Part shown: in pieces, positions 1 to 10,080 of the stretch | Layout: the number at the start of each line of letters is the position of its first letter | How positions within the stretch are numbered: position 1 is the first letter of the stretch | Assembly (NCBI RefSeq): GCF_001889525.1 | Contig: NZ_CP018192.1 | Span: 682,001 to 746,000 of the forward strand | Direction: 5' to 3' | From: Granulibacter bethesdensis | GTDB lineage: Bacteria; Pseudomonadota; Alphaproteobacteria; Acetobacterales; Acetobacteraceae | Length of the DNA stretch: 64,000 bases | Translations under genes and position numbers: made by a program | Notes under the pieces: model-generated | What the model saw: the letters and a program-made list of their open reading frames with translations, nothing else | The model's database searches: none | What the model was told of the DNA's origin: nothing

Positions 1-410
1 CGGACAGGCCCGGCGTGGCGGCACATGTGCTGGGACCGCTGACGGAAGCCAATGTGAATGTGGACATGATCGTCCAGAACGTGGCGGAAGATGGCACCAC
101 CGACATGACTTTCACCGTTGGCACTTCAGATCTGCCGCGCGCGCAGGCCGCGTTGTCGGCGGCACAGGTGGAGATTGGCTTTGCGGAAATGAGTGCTGAT
201 CCCCAAGTGTGCAAAATCAGCGTGGTGGGTGTCGGCATGCGCAGCCATGTCGGCGTGGCAACCACCATGTTCCGCACGCTGGCGGAAAAAGGGATCAACA
301 TTCAGGTGATCTCCACCAGCGAGATCAAGGTCAGTGTGCTGATTGCCGAGGAATATGCGGAGCTTGCAGTGCGCGCCCTGCATACTGCGTATGGTCTGGA
401 TGCGGCCTGA
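1..410 (+). CDS. lysC: Aspartate kinase, C-terminal part (cut by window edge)
   Basis: The reading frame is open from the first bases and ends at TGA 408-410, so the gene begins upstream of the window. The visible 135 or so residues are the paired regulatory ACT domains of aspartokinase. They include DRPGVAAHVLGPL, then NVDMIVQNV, and later KISVVGVGMRSHVGVA with INIQVISTSEIKVSVLI. The enzyme phosphorylates L-aspartate as the first step towards lysine, threonine and methionine, and the ACT domains bind feedback inhibitors. The stop lies 4 bases before the next gene, which suggests co-transcription. The catalytic domain is not visible, so which effector binds cannot be judged. Confidence 0.93.
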   Translation, partial: DRPGVAAHVLGPLTEANVNVDMIVQNVAEDGTTDMTFTVGTSDLPRAQAALSAAQVEIGFAEMSADPQVCKISVVGVGMRSHVGVATTMFRTLAEKGINIQVISTSEIKVSVLIAEEYAELAVRALHTAYGLDAA

Positions 411-414
411 TCGC

Positions 415-1482
415 ATGACGGATATCACTCAGACCAGTAACGCAGCCGCTCTCGACCCTCGTAGTCTGGCTGCCGCCAGTGTCAGGCTGGAAGAGCTGTG
501 GTCCCGCGGGACGGAATTTCTTGGTTCCCGGTACGCCATTCTCGGCGGTGCAATGAGCTGGGTCAGCGAGCGGCACCTTGTCTCCGCCATTTCCAATGCG
601 GGTGGTTTCGGCGTGATCGCTTGCGGCTCCATGATGCCGGACCAGCTTGCAGCGGAGATTGCCGCCACGCAGGCGCTGACCGACCAGCCTTTTGGCGTCA
701 ACCTCATTACCATGCATCCGGCGCTGGATGATCTGATCCGCGTGTGTCTGGAGGCGAAAGTCGGCCATATCGTGCTGGCAGGCGGATTGCCGCCGGGCGG
801 CGCCGTGCGTGCGGTGAAGGATGGCGGCGCGAAGCTGATCTGCTTTGCGCCTGCCCTGGTGCTGGCGAAGCGTCTGGTTCGCTCCGGTGCAGATGCGCTG
901 GTGATCGAGGGGGCAGAGGCCGGGGGGCATATCGGTCCCGTTTCACTGACCGTTCTGGCGCAGGAAATTCTGCCTCATCTACGGGATGTGCCGGTGTTTG
1001 TCGCTGGTGGTCTGGGCCGGGGTGAAGCGATCCTGTCCTATCTGGAAATGGGGGCTTCTGGCGCACAGCTCGGTACCCGCTTTGCCGCCACGCGTGAAAG
1101 CATTGCGCATGAGAATTTCAAGCGGGCTTTCTACCGCGCCAATGCGCGCGACGCGCTGCCGAGCGTACAACTGGATGAGCGCTTCCCGGTTATTCCCGTG
1201 CGGGGGCTGATCAATGAAGGTACCCGCCAATTCATGCGTCATCAGTTGGAAACCCGTGACCGCTTCCTGTCCGGGGAACTGACGCGGGATCAGGCTCAGC
1301 TTGAAATCGAGCATTTCTGGGCCGGAGCGCTGCGTCGCGCCGTCATTGATGGGGATGTGGAACATGGCTCGGTCATGGCCGGGCAGTCGGTCGGTATGGT
1401 GACGGGTGAGCAGGCCATTCCAGAGGTCATCGCAGAATTGGTGGAGCAGGCTGTTTCCGCCATAGCGCTGCGCAGCCTGTAA
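415..1482 (+). CDS. Nitronate monooxygenase family (2-nitropropane dioxygenase-like)
   Basis: A 355-residue FMN-binding TIM-barrel protein of the nitronate monooxygenase / FabK-like family. Motifs seen are GGAMSWVSERHLVSAISNAGG near the N-terminus (FMN loop), ALVIEGAEAGGHIGP with the conserved His, and VAGGLGRGEAILSYLEMGA with GAQLGTRF near the phosphate-binding end. Members oxidise alkyl nitronates, and some act as enoyl-ACP reductases. The ATG at 415 is chosen because the upstream in-frame ATG at 343 would overlap lysC by 68 bases, while 415 begins 4 bases after the lysC stop. The true substrate cannot be read from sequence. Confidence 0.85.
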   Translation: MTDITQTSNAAALDPRSLAAASVRLEELWSRGTEFLGSRYAILGGAMSWVSERHLVSAISNAGGFGVIACGSMMPDQLAAEIAATQALTDQPFGVNLITMHPALDDLIRVCLEAKVGHIVLAGGLPPGGAVRAVKDGGAKLICFAPALVLAKRLVRSGADALVIEGAEAGGHIGPVSLTVLAQEILPHLRDVPVFVAGGLGRGEAILSYLEMGASGAQLGTRFAATRESIAHENFKRAFYRANARDALPSVQLDERFPVIPVRGLINEGTRQFMRHQLETRDRFLSGELTRDQAQLEIEHFWAGALRRAVIDGDVEHGSVMAGQSVGMVTGEQAIPEVIAELVEQAVSAIALRSL

Positions 1483-1719
1483 TCCAGGCCGGGTTTCTCA
1501 CCAAATACGGGCTATTCGGCAGCATCTTCTCCTGTGAGAGACTGCCATATGGCTTTCGTTGACCGATCGGTCATGCAACATTGTCTTTCGTGATTCGCGA
1601 CAGGACGCGGCGATGGACAGGACAGGGCGGCAGAGGATGCGCTGGGCGGAGCAGGGGAGCGACAGCTTCCTGTTCCTCCTGCTGCACGTCCGGCGCCTTT
1701 ATCGGCCTTTTGGGCCGGG

Positions 1720-1743
1720 CCTGATATTGCCCCTGATATTGCC
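1720..1743 (+). repeat. 12-bp tandem duplication abutting the ptsP start
   Basis: CCTGATATTGCC occurs twice head to tail and ends at the base before the ptsP ATG. In the ptsP frame it would encode PDIA twice. The upstream frame is also open, but no ATG or GTG was found in it. No Shine-Dalgarno sequence lies between the repeat and the start. Confidence 0.8.
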
Positions 1744-4035
1744 ATGGTGATGCGCCCTCCTGCCGCACCGCGCCGCCTGTTGGCCCGGTTGCGGGCGCTT
1801 ATGGCTGGTGATGAAGCACCGTTGGCAGAGCTGGTGCGTCTTGTTGCGTCCGAACTCGTCAGCGAAGTCTGTTCGATTTACGCGCTGCGGCCCGGCGAAA
1901 TTCTGGAACTGGTGGCGACTGAGGGATTGTATCCCGATGCGGTTGGCCGCACCCGGTTGCGGCTGGGCGAAGGAATTGTCGGCATCGTGGCCGCGTCCGG
2001 TCACTTGCTCAATCTGCCCGATGCGCAGAATCATCCGGCCTTTGCCTATCGGCCTGAAACGGGGGAGGAGCTTTATGCCTCCCTGCTGGCGGTTCCAGTG
2101 CGTCGGGGAGGCCGGGTTCTGGGCGTGCTTGCCGTGCAGAACAGGGCGGTCCGGCGTTACACCGAGGATGAGGTGGAGGTGCTGGAAACCGTCGCCATGG
2201 TGCTGGCGGAATTGTTTGCCGCCACGACACAGGATGGCGCGGAGACGATTTTCACCACGACGGTCCAGCGTCGCTTCGTCGGCACCCGCTTGATGGGGGG
2301 GATTGCGGTGGGGCCGGTGATCCTGCATGGCGCCGGGCCTCCGCCGCGTAATCTTCTGGCGTCTGATCCGCAGGCTGAGATGGAACGGCTGATGGCAGCC
2401 GCTCGCCGCATGCAAAGCGGCCTTGATGAGCTGATCGAGCAATCCCTGTCCTCGGTCAGTGAGGCGGAAAGTGCCGAAGATGGCGTATCACTGGATGAAG
2501 GCGCTCTTTCCGAGGGTGCAAAAGCGGCCTCGAGGGAGGTAATGGAAGCCTATCGGCTGCTGGCTGCGGATAGCGGCTGGCTGCGCCGGGTACGGGATGC
2601 AGTTGGCAGTGGTCTGACCGCAGAGGCGGCGGTACATCGGGTCAGCGGTGAAATCCGCGAGAAAATGCGCAAGATCGCTGACCCGTATATGCGGGAGCGT
2701 CTGGCCGATATGGAGGATCTGGCCCTGCGTCTGCTGGCGGTGCTGGATGGGGCGGAGCATGGGCCGGTACCACCCGGTGCCATTCTGGTGGCACGGCGTC
2801 TTGGGCCAGCGGAACTTCTCAACTGGCACGGCAGGGGTATTGCGGGGGTCGCGATCGAGGAAGGCACGACAGGTGGTCATGCCGCGATCATCGCCCGTGC
2901 GCTTGGCCTGCCTGCGCTCGGCGATCTGCCCAATCTGATGGATGCGGTGGACGAGGGCGATACGGCCATTGTCGATGCCGAGCAGGGGCTGCTGATCTTC
3001 CGGCCCGAGGAGGAAATGCGGATCGCCTATTTGCGGGCAAGGGAGGCATCACAGGCCAAACTGGCGCATTGGGCAGAGCTGCGGGAGCGTCCTTCCCGAA
3101 GCAAGGACGGTACGCCGTTTACCCTGATGCTGAATATGGGACTGACGCTGGAGCTGGATCAGCTTGACCTTACCGGCGCTGCTGGTATCGGCCTGTTTCG
3201 GACCGAAATCGCGATGCTGGCTCATGGTCGCATGCTGGATTCGCGGGAACAGGCGGAGATTTACGATCGTGTGCTGACACAGGCGGGGGATCGTCCTGTC
3301 ATGTTCCGTACGCTGGATCTTGGTGGTGACAAGATGCTGGCTGAATCTGGGGCGTCAGTTGAGGAAAACCCGGCCATGGGCTGGCGCTCCCTGCGTGTCG
3401 GGCTGGATCGTCCGGCGGTGATGCGGCGCCAGTTGCGTGCTTTGATTCAGGCGGCTTGCGGGCGGCCTTTATCGATCATGTTCCCGATGGTGGCAACACT
3501 GGCCGAATTCCGTGCCGCGCGAGCACTGTTGCAAGCCGAAATAGAGCGTGCCGATATTCCGCCAGCAACGCTGGAAGTCGGCTCCATGCTGGAAGTGCCA
3601 TCTCTGCTGTGGCAGCTTTCTGATCTCCTGGCCGAGGTGGATTTTCTGTCCATTGGCACCAACGATCTGCTTCAGTTTCTGTTTGCGGCGGATCGCGGTA
3701 CACCTGCGCTGGCCGGACGATATGATTTTCTGTCTCCTGCCATGCTTGATCTGCTGGAAGAAGTCAGTATTGCTGCCCATAATACAGGCTGCCGCCTCTC
3801 TGTCTGTGGCGAGGCGTCATCACGACCTCTTGAGGTGCTGGTCATGGCAGCGCTGGGTATATCAACATTTTCCATGTCTGCTTCTGCTTTCCCTGCGGTG
3901 AAGGAAGCCGTATCGCTGTGTGATCTTCCGGCCTTGCGGCGCGTTCTGATGTCTATTCGCGGGGGAGAGAAGGGGGCGGCCTCCTATCGTGAACCTCTGG
4001 TTTCATGGTGTCGGGAACAGGGGCTGGATATTTGA
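1744..4035 (+). CDS. ptsP: Phosphoenolpyruvate-protein phosphotransferase PtsP (EI-Ntr)
   Basis: A 763-residue Enzyme I of the nitrogen-related PTS, which passes phosphate from PEP to NPr and on to EIIA-Ntr to regulate metabolism rather than to import sugar. An N-terminal GAF domain (about residues 10-155) contains SEVCSIYALRPGEILEL. An HPr-binding/linker part follows. The phosphohistidine is in GTTGGHAAIIAR (His379), and the PEP-binding barrel carries GLFRTEIAML, DFLSIGTNDLLQF and the catalytic Cys of VCGEAS. Length and domain order match EI-Ntr rather than sugar EI, which lacks GAF. The partners ptsN and ptsO are not in this window. The start could be ATG 1744 or 1750; neither has a clear ribosome binding site. 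Confidence 0.93.
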   Translation: MVMRPPAAPRRLLARLRALMAGDEAPLAELVRLVASELVSEVCSIYALRPGEILELVATEGLYPDAVGRTRLRLGEGIVGIVAASGHLLNLPDAQNHPAFAYRPETGEELYASLLAVPVRRGGRVLGVLAVQNRAVRRYTEDEVEVLETVAMVLAELFAATTQDGAETIFTTTVQRRFVGTRLMGGIAVGPVILHGAGPPPRNLLASDPQAEMERLMAAARRMQSGLDELIEQSLSSVSEAESAEDGVSLDEGALSEGAKAASREVMEAYRLLAADSGWLRRVRDAVGSGLTAEAAVHRVSGEIREKMRKIADPYMRERLADMEDLALRLLAVLDGAEHGPVPPGAILVARRLGPAELLNWHGRGIAGVAIEEGTTGGHAAIIARALGLPALGDLPNLMDAVDEGDTAIVDAEQGLLIFRPEEEMRIAYLRAREASQAKLAHWAELRERPSRSKDGTPFTLMLNMGLTLELDQLDLTGAAGIGLFRTEIAMLAHGRMLDSREQAEIYDRVLTQAGDRPVMFRTLDLGGDKMLAESGASVEENPAMGWRSLRVGLDRPAVMRRQLRALIQAACGRPLSIMFPMVATLAEFRAARALLQAEIERADIPPATLEVGSMLEVPSLLWQLSDLLAEVDFLSIGTNDLLQFLFAADRGTPALAGRYDFLSPAMLDLLEEVSIAAHNTGCRLSVCGEASSRPLEVLVMAALGISTFSMSASAFPAVKEAVSLCDLPALRRVLMSIRGGEKGAASYREPLVSWCREQGLDI

Positions 4036-4336
4036 TTGTTGGTGATATCTGCTCGCGATAATGGGAAAGACCGGGCATGCCGGATATTATGACAGCCTGT
4101 TGGCAAGCATCGCGGACTGGGATTAGATGCAGCACCTGTGAAGGGTGGTCTGTTCGCCAGGAGTATCCATGAGGGGATCTCCATGAGAGGCGTCGTTTTA
4201 CGTGCTGGCTCTACTCTCCTCGTTCCCTCATGCTGGGCCTGATCCAGATGCCAAGTTTTTCAAAGCCGTGCGAGCGATCATATTGGGTATCATCGGGGCT
4301 GGCTGTTTCCATGCCTGAGGTCGGGGGCTCTGCGAC
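4036..4336. other. Intergenic gap, no gene recognised
   Basis: This 301-base gap lies between ptsP and the RodZ-like gene. Short open frames on both strands show no family resemblance. No convincing terminator hairpin with a T-tract was seen after ptsP. The gap presumably contains the promoter for the RodZ-like gene, but no confident -35/-10 pair could be picked. Confidence 0.5.
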
Positions 4337-5629
4337 ATGGGTATGAGAGGATTGTCTGGTGACACCGTGACCGGGAATGCCCAGACTGTCGGCGGTGAAC
4401 TGCGCGCTGTGCGTGAACATCTGGGTTGGGCGTTGGAAGATATAGCGGCTTCACTCCGTATACGGACAGCCTATCTTCTGGCCATTGAGGAAGGCCGGAT
4501 AGGGGATCTGCCCGGCACCACCTATGCGATGGGCTTCGTGCGCACCTATGCCGCCAGTCTCGGGCTCGATCCTGATGAGACGGTGCAGCGCTTCAAGACC
4601 GAGGCGGGGGCGAGCCATCATCAGCAGGAGCTTCATTTTCCAGCCCCCGTGCCGGAACGTGGTGTTCCCGCGGGAGCAGTTGTGCTGCTTGGGGCCGTGA
4701 TCGCTGTTGCAGGTTATATCGGCTGGTACAAACTATCGGCCAATCATCCTGTGCCGGATGCGGTGCAGGAGGTTCCAGAGCATCTCGCGCCGCTGGCCCG
4801 CAAAGAGGAAGCAAAGACGCCGGTCGCCAGCCCCCCGGCGGCGTCTGCAACTTCGCAGGCGCAGCCTTCTGCACCGCCCTCGGCGTCCTCTGCGTCTCCT
4901 GCCCCGGTGCCTGGCGCAGAGACGCATGCGGCCCAGATACCATCGAACGGACCGGCATCGAATGGACCTGCCGGCGCACAGGCTGAAACGGCTGGTGCAT
5001 CACCGCCATCCCACCCTGCTGAGCATCAGGCACCCGGGTACCAGACATCGGAGCGGACAGCGGATGCTCCCATTATGTCACCGTCTGCTATGCCCCCTGC
5101 CTCATCGCAGCCCTCTCTTGCTGCGGGCCAAACCACCCCATCCCCTGGGCAATCCCCTGGGCCGGACGGGGTAAAGCCTGTCGCGTCGGGGGCGGATAAA
5201 ACGCTGCATGGCATTGTGCTGAAAGCCAGTGCCGATGCATGGATGCAGGTAAAATCCCAGAATGGCACGATCCTGTTGAACAAGGTTATGCATGCCGGCG
5301 AAAGCTGGGCCGTGCCGGAGGCTCAGGCCGGGCAGGGACCGCTTCTGCTGACCACCGGCAATGCCGGGGGCACTCAGATTGTGATGGATGGGCATGATCT
5401 GCCTCCTCTGGGTAACAATGGTGCCGTCCGCCGCAACGTGCCGCTGGAAACCGAGGCGCTTCAGAAAGCGGCACCGTCAGCCATACCGGACCAGTCTCGT
5501 TCTTCTGTCGGATCCTCTGTTGGATCCTCTGGCAGATCCTCTGTTTCTCCTGAACCTGCCCATGATCGGTCATCCACTGTGTCCTCTCCGGCACCACGGA
5601 CAGAGGATCAGGATAATTCAGCGGATTAG
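4337..5629 (+). CDS. RodZ-like helix-turn-helix membrane protein (DUF4115)
   Basis: A 430-residue bitopic protein. The N-terminus (about residues 20-85) is the RodZ-type HTH with LRAVREHLGWALEDIAASL, LLAIEEGRIGDLPG and YAMGFVRTYA. A single membrane helix, GAVVLLGAVIAVAGYIGWY, lies near residue 120. A long Pro/Ala/Ser linker follows, then a DUF4115 beta domain (about 290-375) with LKASADAWMQVKSQNG and HAGESW. RodZ links the MreB cytoskeleton to cell-wall synthesis. The C-terminal tail has short Ser-Ser-Val-Gly repeats from near-identical GGATCCTCT copies. Start ATG 4337 or 4343. Placement just upstream of ispG is commonly seen for this family. Confidence 0.82.
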   Translation: MGMRGLSGDTVTGNAQTVGGELRAVREHLGWALEDIAASLRIRTAYLLAIEEGRIGDLPGTTYAMGFVRTYAASLGLDPDETVQRFKTEAGASHHQQELHFPAPVPERGVPAGAVVLLGAVIAVAGYIGWYKLSANHPVPDAVQEVPEHLAPLARKEEAKTPVASPPAASATSQAQPSAPPSASSASPAPVPGAETHAAQIPSNGPASNGPAGAQAETAGASPPSHPAEHQAPGYQTSERTADAPIMSPSAMPPASSQPSLAAGQTTPSPGQSPGPDGVKPVASGADKTLHGIVLKASADAWMQVKSQNGTILLNKVMHAGESWAVPEAQAGQGPLLLTTGNAGGTQIVMDGHDLPPLGNNGAVRRNVPLETEALQKAAPSAIPDQSRSSVGSSVGSSGRSSVSPEPAHDRSSTVSSPAPRTEDQDNSAD

Positions 5630-5741
5630 GGGCAGCCATGACGTGGCTTTTGTGGCACAATCCATGGAAGTGACCCATTTTAAGGGTGTGCGTCCACTGG
5701 GGCGCCATCGTGTCGTATTGGCGTGAATTGGAGCAGGCTCA

Positions 5742-6905
5742 ATGAGCTATCGTCCCTATCAGCAGATTGAGCGGCGTAAATCCCGGCAGATCCATGTCGG
5801 CAAGGTAGCCGTGGGTGGAGATGCGCCCATCAGCGTGCAGACCATGACCAATACGCTGACGACCGATGCGGAAGCGACGATTGCCCAGATTCGCCGTGCC
5901 GAACTCGCCGGTGTCGATATCGTCCGGGTCTCCTGCCCTGATCAGGAAAGCACCATCGCGCTGAAGGAAATCGTGCGCGAGGTGAATGTGCCCATCGTGG
6001 CGGATATCCATTTCCATTATCGCCGCGCCATTGAGGCGGCCGAAGCCGGTGCAGCCTGTCTGCGTATCAATCCCGGCAATATCGGCAGTGCCGAGCGTGT
6101 TCGGGAAGTGGTGAAAGCCGCCCGCGATCATGGCTGCGCCATCCGTATCGGGGTGAATGCCGGTTCGCTGGAGCGGCATCTGCTGGAGAAATACGGCGAA
6201 CCCAATCCGGATGCGCTGGTGGAAAGCGCGCTGGAACATGCCAAGATTCTTCAGGATCACGATTTCCACGAATTCAAGATCAGCGTGAAAGCCTCTGACG
6301 TGTTTCTGGCGGTGGCGGCTTATCAGCAACTGGCCGAAGTCTGTGACCATCCCTTGCATATCGGCATTACCGAGGCCGGTGGCCGCCGTACCGGCACAGT
6401 GAAATCCGCCATTGGACTCGGCAATCTGCTCTGGGCGGGCGTGGGCGATACGATGCGTGTCTCTCTCTCCGCCGAGCCGGAGGAAGAGGTGCATGTCGGC
6501 TGGGAAATTCTAAAGGGCCTCGGCCTGCGCCATCGTGGCGTGAAGATCATCTCCTGTCCGTCCTGTGCCCGTCAGGGTTTCAACGTGATCGAGACCGTAG
6601 CCGCGCTGGAGGAACGTCTGGCGCATATTCAGACTCCGCTGACGCTCTCGATCATCGGTTGTGTGGTCAATGGTCCTGGTGAGGCGCTGATGACGGATAT
6701 CGGCCTGACCGGCGGCGGCGGTGGCCGCCACATGATCTACAATGCGGGTAAGACCGATCATACCATTGCTGCCGACGGCATGGTCGATCACATCGTCACG
6801 CTGGTGGAAGAAAAAGCCGCCCGCATTGTTGAAGAAGAGGCTGCCGCCAAGGCCGCGGCCGAGCAAGCCGCTCAGGAAGCCGCGCTTCAGCACGAAACCG
6901 TTTAG
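5742..6905 (+). CDS. ispG: 4-hydroxy-3-methylbut-2-en-1-yl diphosphate synthase
   Basis: A 387-residue IspG (GcpE) of the non-mevalonate isoprenoid pathway. It reductively converts MEcPP to HMBPP using a 4Fe-4S cluster. The N-terminal TIM barrel shows [28 protein letters not shown] and [10 protein letters not shown]. The C-terminal iron-sulfur domain carries the three cluster cysteines in [15 protein letters not shown] and [12 protein letters not shown]. The last 40 residues are an Ala/Glu-rich extension ([20 protein letters not shown]) that is probably helical. A hairpin terminator follows the stop. Confidence 0.97.
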   Translation: MSYRPYQQIERRKSRQIHVGKVAVGGDAPISVQTMTNTLTTDAEATIAQIRRAELAGVDIVRVSCPDQESTIALKEIVREVNVPIVADIHFHYRRAIEAAEAGAACLRINPGNIGSAERVREVVKAARDHGCAIRIGVNAGSLERHLLEKYGEPNPDALVESALEHAKILQDHDFHEFKISVKASDVFLAVAAYQQLAEVCDHPLHIGITEAGGRRTGTVKSAIGLGNLLWAGVGDTMRVSLSAEPEEEVHVGWEILKGLGLRHRGVKIISCPSCARQGFNVIETVAALEERLAHIQTPLTLSIIGCVVNGPGEALMTDIGLTGGGGGRHMIYNAGKTDHTIAADGMVDHIVTLVEEKAARIVEEEAAAKAAAEQAAQEAALQHETV

Positions 6906-6925
6906 TCCGGCTCCGTTCTGTTTCC

Positions 6926-6954
6926 GGCGCGGGGCGCAGGCTCCGCGCCTTTTT
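6926..6954 (+). terminator. Rho-independent terminator after ispG
   Basis: Arms GGCGCGG (6926-6932) and CCGCGCC (6943-6949) form a perfect 7-bp GC stem followed directly by five T residues. It lies 20 bases after the ispG stop and just before hisS. Confidence 0.8.
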
Positions 6955-6991
6955 CGTGTCTATCCATCACCCGAGTGTATCGAGACCGCAT

Positions 6992-8239
6992 ATGGCCGCC
7001 TTGCAACCCCCCAGAGGCACTCATGATCTGATCGGAGAAGATCAGCGTCGTTATCGCCATGTCGTGGAGACCGCCCGCCGGATCGTAGGGCTGTATGGTT
7101 TTGACGAATGGGCCACGCCGGTTTTCGAAGATACGAAAGTCTTCAGCCGCACTCTTGGTGAAACGTCTGACGTGGTGACGAAGGAGATGTACACCTTCAC
7201 CGATCGCGGCGGCGAAGGGCTGACCCTCCGGCCGGAGGGAACGGCGGCTATCTGCCGTGCTCTGGTCACCAATGGCCTGACCCAGTCCCTGCCGCAGAAA
7301 GTGTTCTATGCCGGGCCGATGTTCCGCTATGAACGGCCCCAGAAAGGGCGCTATCGCCAGTTTCATCAAATCGGGCTGGAACTGATCGGTGCGGCCGAAC
7401 CGCTGGCGGATGCGGAGGCGATTGCCTGCGGTTGGCAGATCCTGAACGCGCTGGGCATTGGTGGCAGCGTGGTGCTGGAACTGAACACACTGGGCGATAA
7501 AGCCAGCCGCGATGCCTATCGCGAGGCGCTGGTGGCCTATTTTTCGGCGCAGCGGGAGTCTTTGTCGGAAGAGAGCCGCACCCGGCTGGAGCGTAACCCG
7601 CTGCGGATACTGGACAGCAAAAATGAGGGAGACCGTGCGCTGATTGCTGAGGCGCCAGTGATTTACGAGCATCTGACAGAAGAGGCCGCCACGTTTTATG
7701 CCGGGCTGAAGCGACATCTGACGCAGCTTGGCGTGCCGTTCCGGGAAAATCCGCGCATCGTGCGAGGGCTGGATTACTACAATCATACGGCCTTTGAATT
7801 CGTCACGGATGCGCTGGGATCACAGGGCACTGTGCTGGCCGGTGGCCGTTATGACGGTCTGGTGGCGGAGATGGGTGGTCCTGCTACCCCCGCCGTGGGC
7901 TGGGCTGCCGGGATCGAGCGCCTGTCCATGCTGTTGGCTGAGCCGCCTGCTGCACCGGCACCGGTTGCGGTGGTGCCCGTGGGTGAGGAAGAAGAAGCGG
8001 CGCTGGATGTGGTGCAGAGCTTGCGGGCGGCTGGATTGCGGGCGGAAATGGCCTATCGCGGCAATCTGAAGCGCCGCATGGAACGTGCCAACAAGGCAGG
8101 TTCCTGGGCCGCGGTTATCCTCGGCACGGAGGAGCGGGCGAGGGGCGTGGCACAGGTCAAGGACCTGCGCACCGGTGAACAGCAGGAAGTGGCGCTGGAT
8201 GGTCTCGCTACATGGCTGCTGGCGCGTGGGGTGGCATGA
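6992..8239 (+). CDS. hisS: Histidyl-tRNA synthetase
   Basis: A 415-residue class II synthetase that charges tRNA-His. Seen: [15 protein letters not shown] at the N-terminus (motif 1 region), motif 2 with [20 protein letters not shown], the histidine-specific [14 protein letters not shown], and motif 3 with [13 protein letters not shown]-terminal anticodon-binding domain runs from about residue 320 and includes [20 protein letters not shown] 6992 is preferred over the in-frame GTG at 6956, because GTG would lie next to the ispG terminator and the family begins close to PPRGTHD. The stop overlaps the prfA start by four bases. Confidence 0.97.
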   Translation: MAALQPPRGTHDLIGEDQRRYRHVVETARRIVGLYGFDEWATPVFEDTKVFSRTLGETSDVVTKEMYTFTDRGGEGLTLRPEGTAAICRALVTNGLTQSLPQKVFYAGPMFRYERPQKGRYRQFHQIGLELIGAAEPLADAEAIACGWQILNALGIGGSVVLELNTLGDKASRDAYREALVAYFSAQRESLSEESRTRLERNPLRILDSKNEGDRALIAEAPVIYEHLTEEAATFYAGLKRHLTQLGVPFRENPRIVRGLDYYNHTAFEFVTDALGSQGTVLAGGRYDGLVAEMGGPATPAVGWAAGIERLSMLLAEPPAAPAPVAVVPVGEEEEAALDVVQSLRAAGLRAEMAYRGNLKRRMERANKAGSWAAVILGTEERARGVAQVKDLRTGEQQEVALDGLATWLLARGVA

Positions 8240-9294
8240 GTTTTACAGCAAATCTCGACCGGATTGTTGCGCGGGCCGAGGAGTTGCGGGCTTCCCTGTC
8301 CGAAGGGCTGAATGGCGACAGCTTCGCAGCGGCCTCGCGGGAGCTGGCGGAGCTGGAGCCGGTTGTGGCCCGGATCGAGGAGCTGTGGGCGGCGGAGCGC
8401 GGTCTGGCTGAGGCGGAGGCCATGCTGGCCGATCCCGATATGCGGGAACTGGCCGAGAGCGAAGCTGAAATCCTGCGTGAAAAATTGCCGTCCCTGACAA
8501 AGGAAATCCGGATCGCCCTGCTGCCGAAGGACGAGGCGGATGAGCGTTCGGCCATTCTGGAAATTCGTCCTGCGGCGGGGGGGGATGAGGCAAGCCTGTT
8601 CGCGGCACAGCTTTTTTCCATGTATCAGCGTTATGCGGAAATCCGAGGCTGGCGCTTCGAGATTCTCGAATATGACGATACCGGTCTTGGTGGATTGAAG
8701 GGCGGTATGGCTGAAATCACCGGCCGGTCGGTTTTTGCGCGGCTGAAATATGAAAGTGGTGTGCATCGTGTTCAGCGTGTTCCGGCAACGGAATCACAGG
8801 GGCGTATCCATACCTCCACCGTGACCGTCGCGGTGCTGCCGGAGGCGGAGGATGTGGATGTGCAGATTGATGAAGGCGATCTGCGCATCGACGTGTATCG
8901 TGCATCCGGCGCGGGCGGCCAGCACGTCAATAAAACCGAAAGCGCTGTGCGCATCACCCATCTTCCCTCCGGTATCGTCGTGGCGATGCAGGAGGAAAAG
9001 AGCCAGCACAAAAATCGCGCCAAGGCGATGAAGATTCTGAAAGCACGCCTGTATGAACAGCAGCGTGCCGCCCTGCATGCCAGCCGTGCGGCTGATCGCC
9101 GGGCCCAGGTGGGAACTGGGGATCGCAGCGAGCGCATCCGCACCTATAATTTTCCGCAAGGGCGCGTGTCGGATCATCGCATCAATCTGACGCTGTACAA
9201 GATTGATCGTGTCATGCTCGGCGAGCTTGATGATTTCGTCGATGCCCTGACAGCAGAGGATCAGGCTGCCCGTCTTTCCGCACAGGAGTTATGA
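8236..9294 (+). CDS. prfA: Peptide chain release factor 1
   Basis: A 352-residue class I release factor that recognises UAA and UAG. The GGQ motif that triggers peptidyl-tRNA hydrolysis is at residues 227-229 in [16 protein letters not shown]. The PAT-type codon-reading tripeptide is in [17 protein letters not shown] 8236 overlaps the hisS TGA (ATGA), and the next gene starts in the same way, indicating translational coupling. The GGQ glutamine is the known methylation target of PrmC, which is encoded two genes downstream. Confidence 0.97.
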   Translation: MSFTANLDRIVARAEELRASLSEGLNGDSFAAASRELAELEPVVARIEELWAAERGLAEAEAMLADPDMRELAESEAEILREKLPSLTKEIRIALLPKDEADERSAILEIRPAAGGDEASLFAAQLFSMYQRYAEIRGWRFEILEYDDTGLGGLKGGMAEITGRSVFARLKYESGVHRVQRVPATESQGRIHTSTVTVAVLPEAEDVDVQIDEGDLRIDVYRASGAGGQHVNKTESAVRITHLPSGIVVAMQEEKSQHKNRAKAMKILKARLYEQQRAALHASRAADRRAQVGTGDRSERIRTYNFPQGRVSDHRINLTLYKIDRVMLGELDDFVDALTAEDQAARLSAQEL

Positions 9295-10076
9295 TGACAC
9301 AGACGCATGCTGCACAGGCCGCACATATCGAACGGCAATTCGGCACCCGTGCCGATGCCTATGTGAGGAGTGATGTGCATGCGAAGGGTGCTGATCTGCA
9401 CCGTCTGGCCGATGTGCTTGAACCGTACCGGGGCGGTGTGATGCTCGATCTCGGCTGTGGTGGTGGGCATGTTTCCTTTACGGCAGCCCCATTGATGCAG
9501 CATGTGGTGGCCTGTGACCTGTCTCCCCGTATGCTGGAGGCGGCAGCGGCGGAGGCAGCCCGGCGGGGGCTGCATCATATTGAAACAGTGTCTGGCATGG
9601 CGGAGGCTTTGCCATTTGCGGATCATCATTTCGATGTCGTGGCCAGCCGTTACAGTGCCCATCACTGGCCCGATTTCGAGGCCGGATTACGGCAGGCCTA
9701 CAGGGTTCTGAAGCCGGGTGGTCTCGCGGTGTTCATGGATACGGCGGGATTTCCCGATGCCGCCGCCGATACGGTCTTGCAGAGCATTGAATTGCTGCGT
9801 GATCCCTCCCATGTCCGTAATCGCACTCTGGTGGAATGGGTGGCGGGGCTGGAAAGGGCCGGTTTCCTCATTGAGGAAGCACGCAGCGACACTCTGAACA
9901 TGGATTTTGCAGCATGGTTGGCGCGTATGGCGACGCCGTCTGTGCATGAAGCCGCCATCCGCGCATTACTGAGGGGGCTGCCGCAATCCATGCGTGTGCG
10001 AGTGGGGGTGCAGGATGAAGCCATTTCAAGCTGGGCGGTGCCGATTGTTTTTCTGATCGCGCGCCGGGCAGTGTGA
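9291..10076 (+). CDS. Class I SAM-dependent methyltransferase (UbiE-like)
   Basis: A 261-residue methyltransferase. The SAM-binding motif I is [14 protein letters not shown] (about residues 48-62), motif II is around [14 protein letters not shown], and the post-motif region contains [21 protein letters not shown]. The later segment [16 protein letters not shown] is typical of the Methyltransf_11 / UbiE group. It overlaps prfA by ATGA and sits between prfA and prmC. A role linked to translation is possible from position, but its substrate (small molecule, quinone or RNA) is not determinable. Confidence 0.85.
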   Translation: MMTQTHAAQAAHIERQFGTRADAYVRSDVHAKGADLHRLADVLEPYRGGVMLDLGCGGGHVSFTAAPLMQHVVACDLSPRMLEAAAAEAARRGLHHIETVSGMAEALPFADHHFDVVASRYSAHHWPDFEAGLRQAYRVLKPGGLAVFMDTAGFPDAAADTVLQSIELLRDPSHVRNRTLVEWVAGLERAGFLIEEARSDTLNMDFAAWLARMATPSVHEAAIRALLRGLPQSMRVRVGVQDEAISSWAVPIVFLIARRAV

Positions 10077-10080
10077 GATC

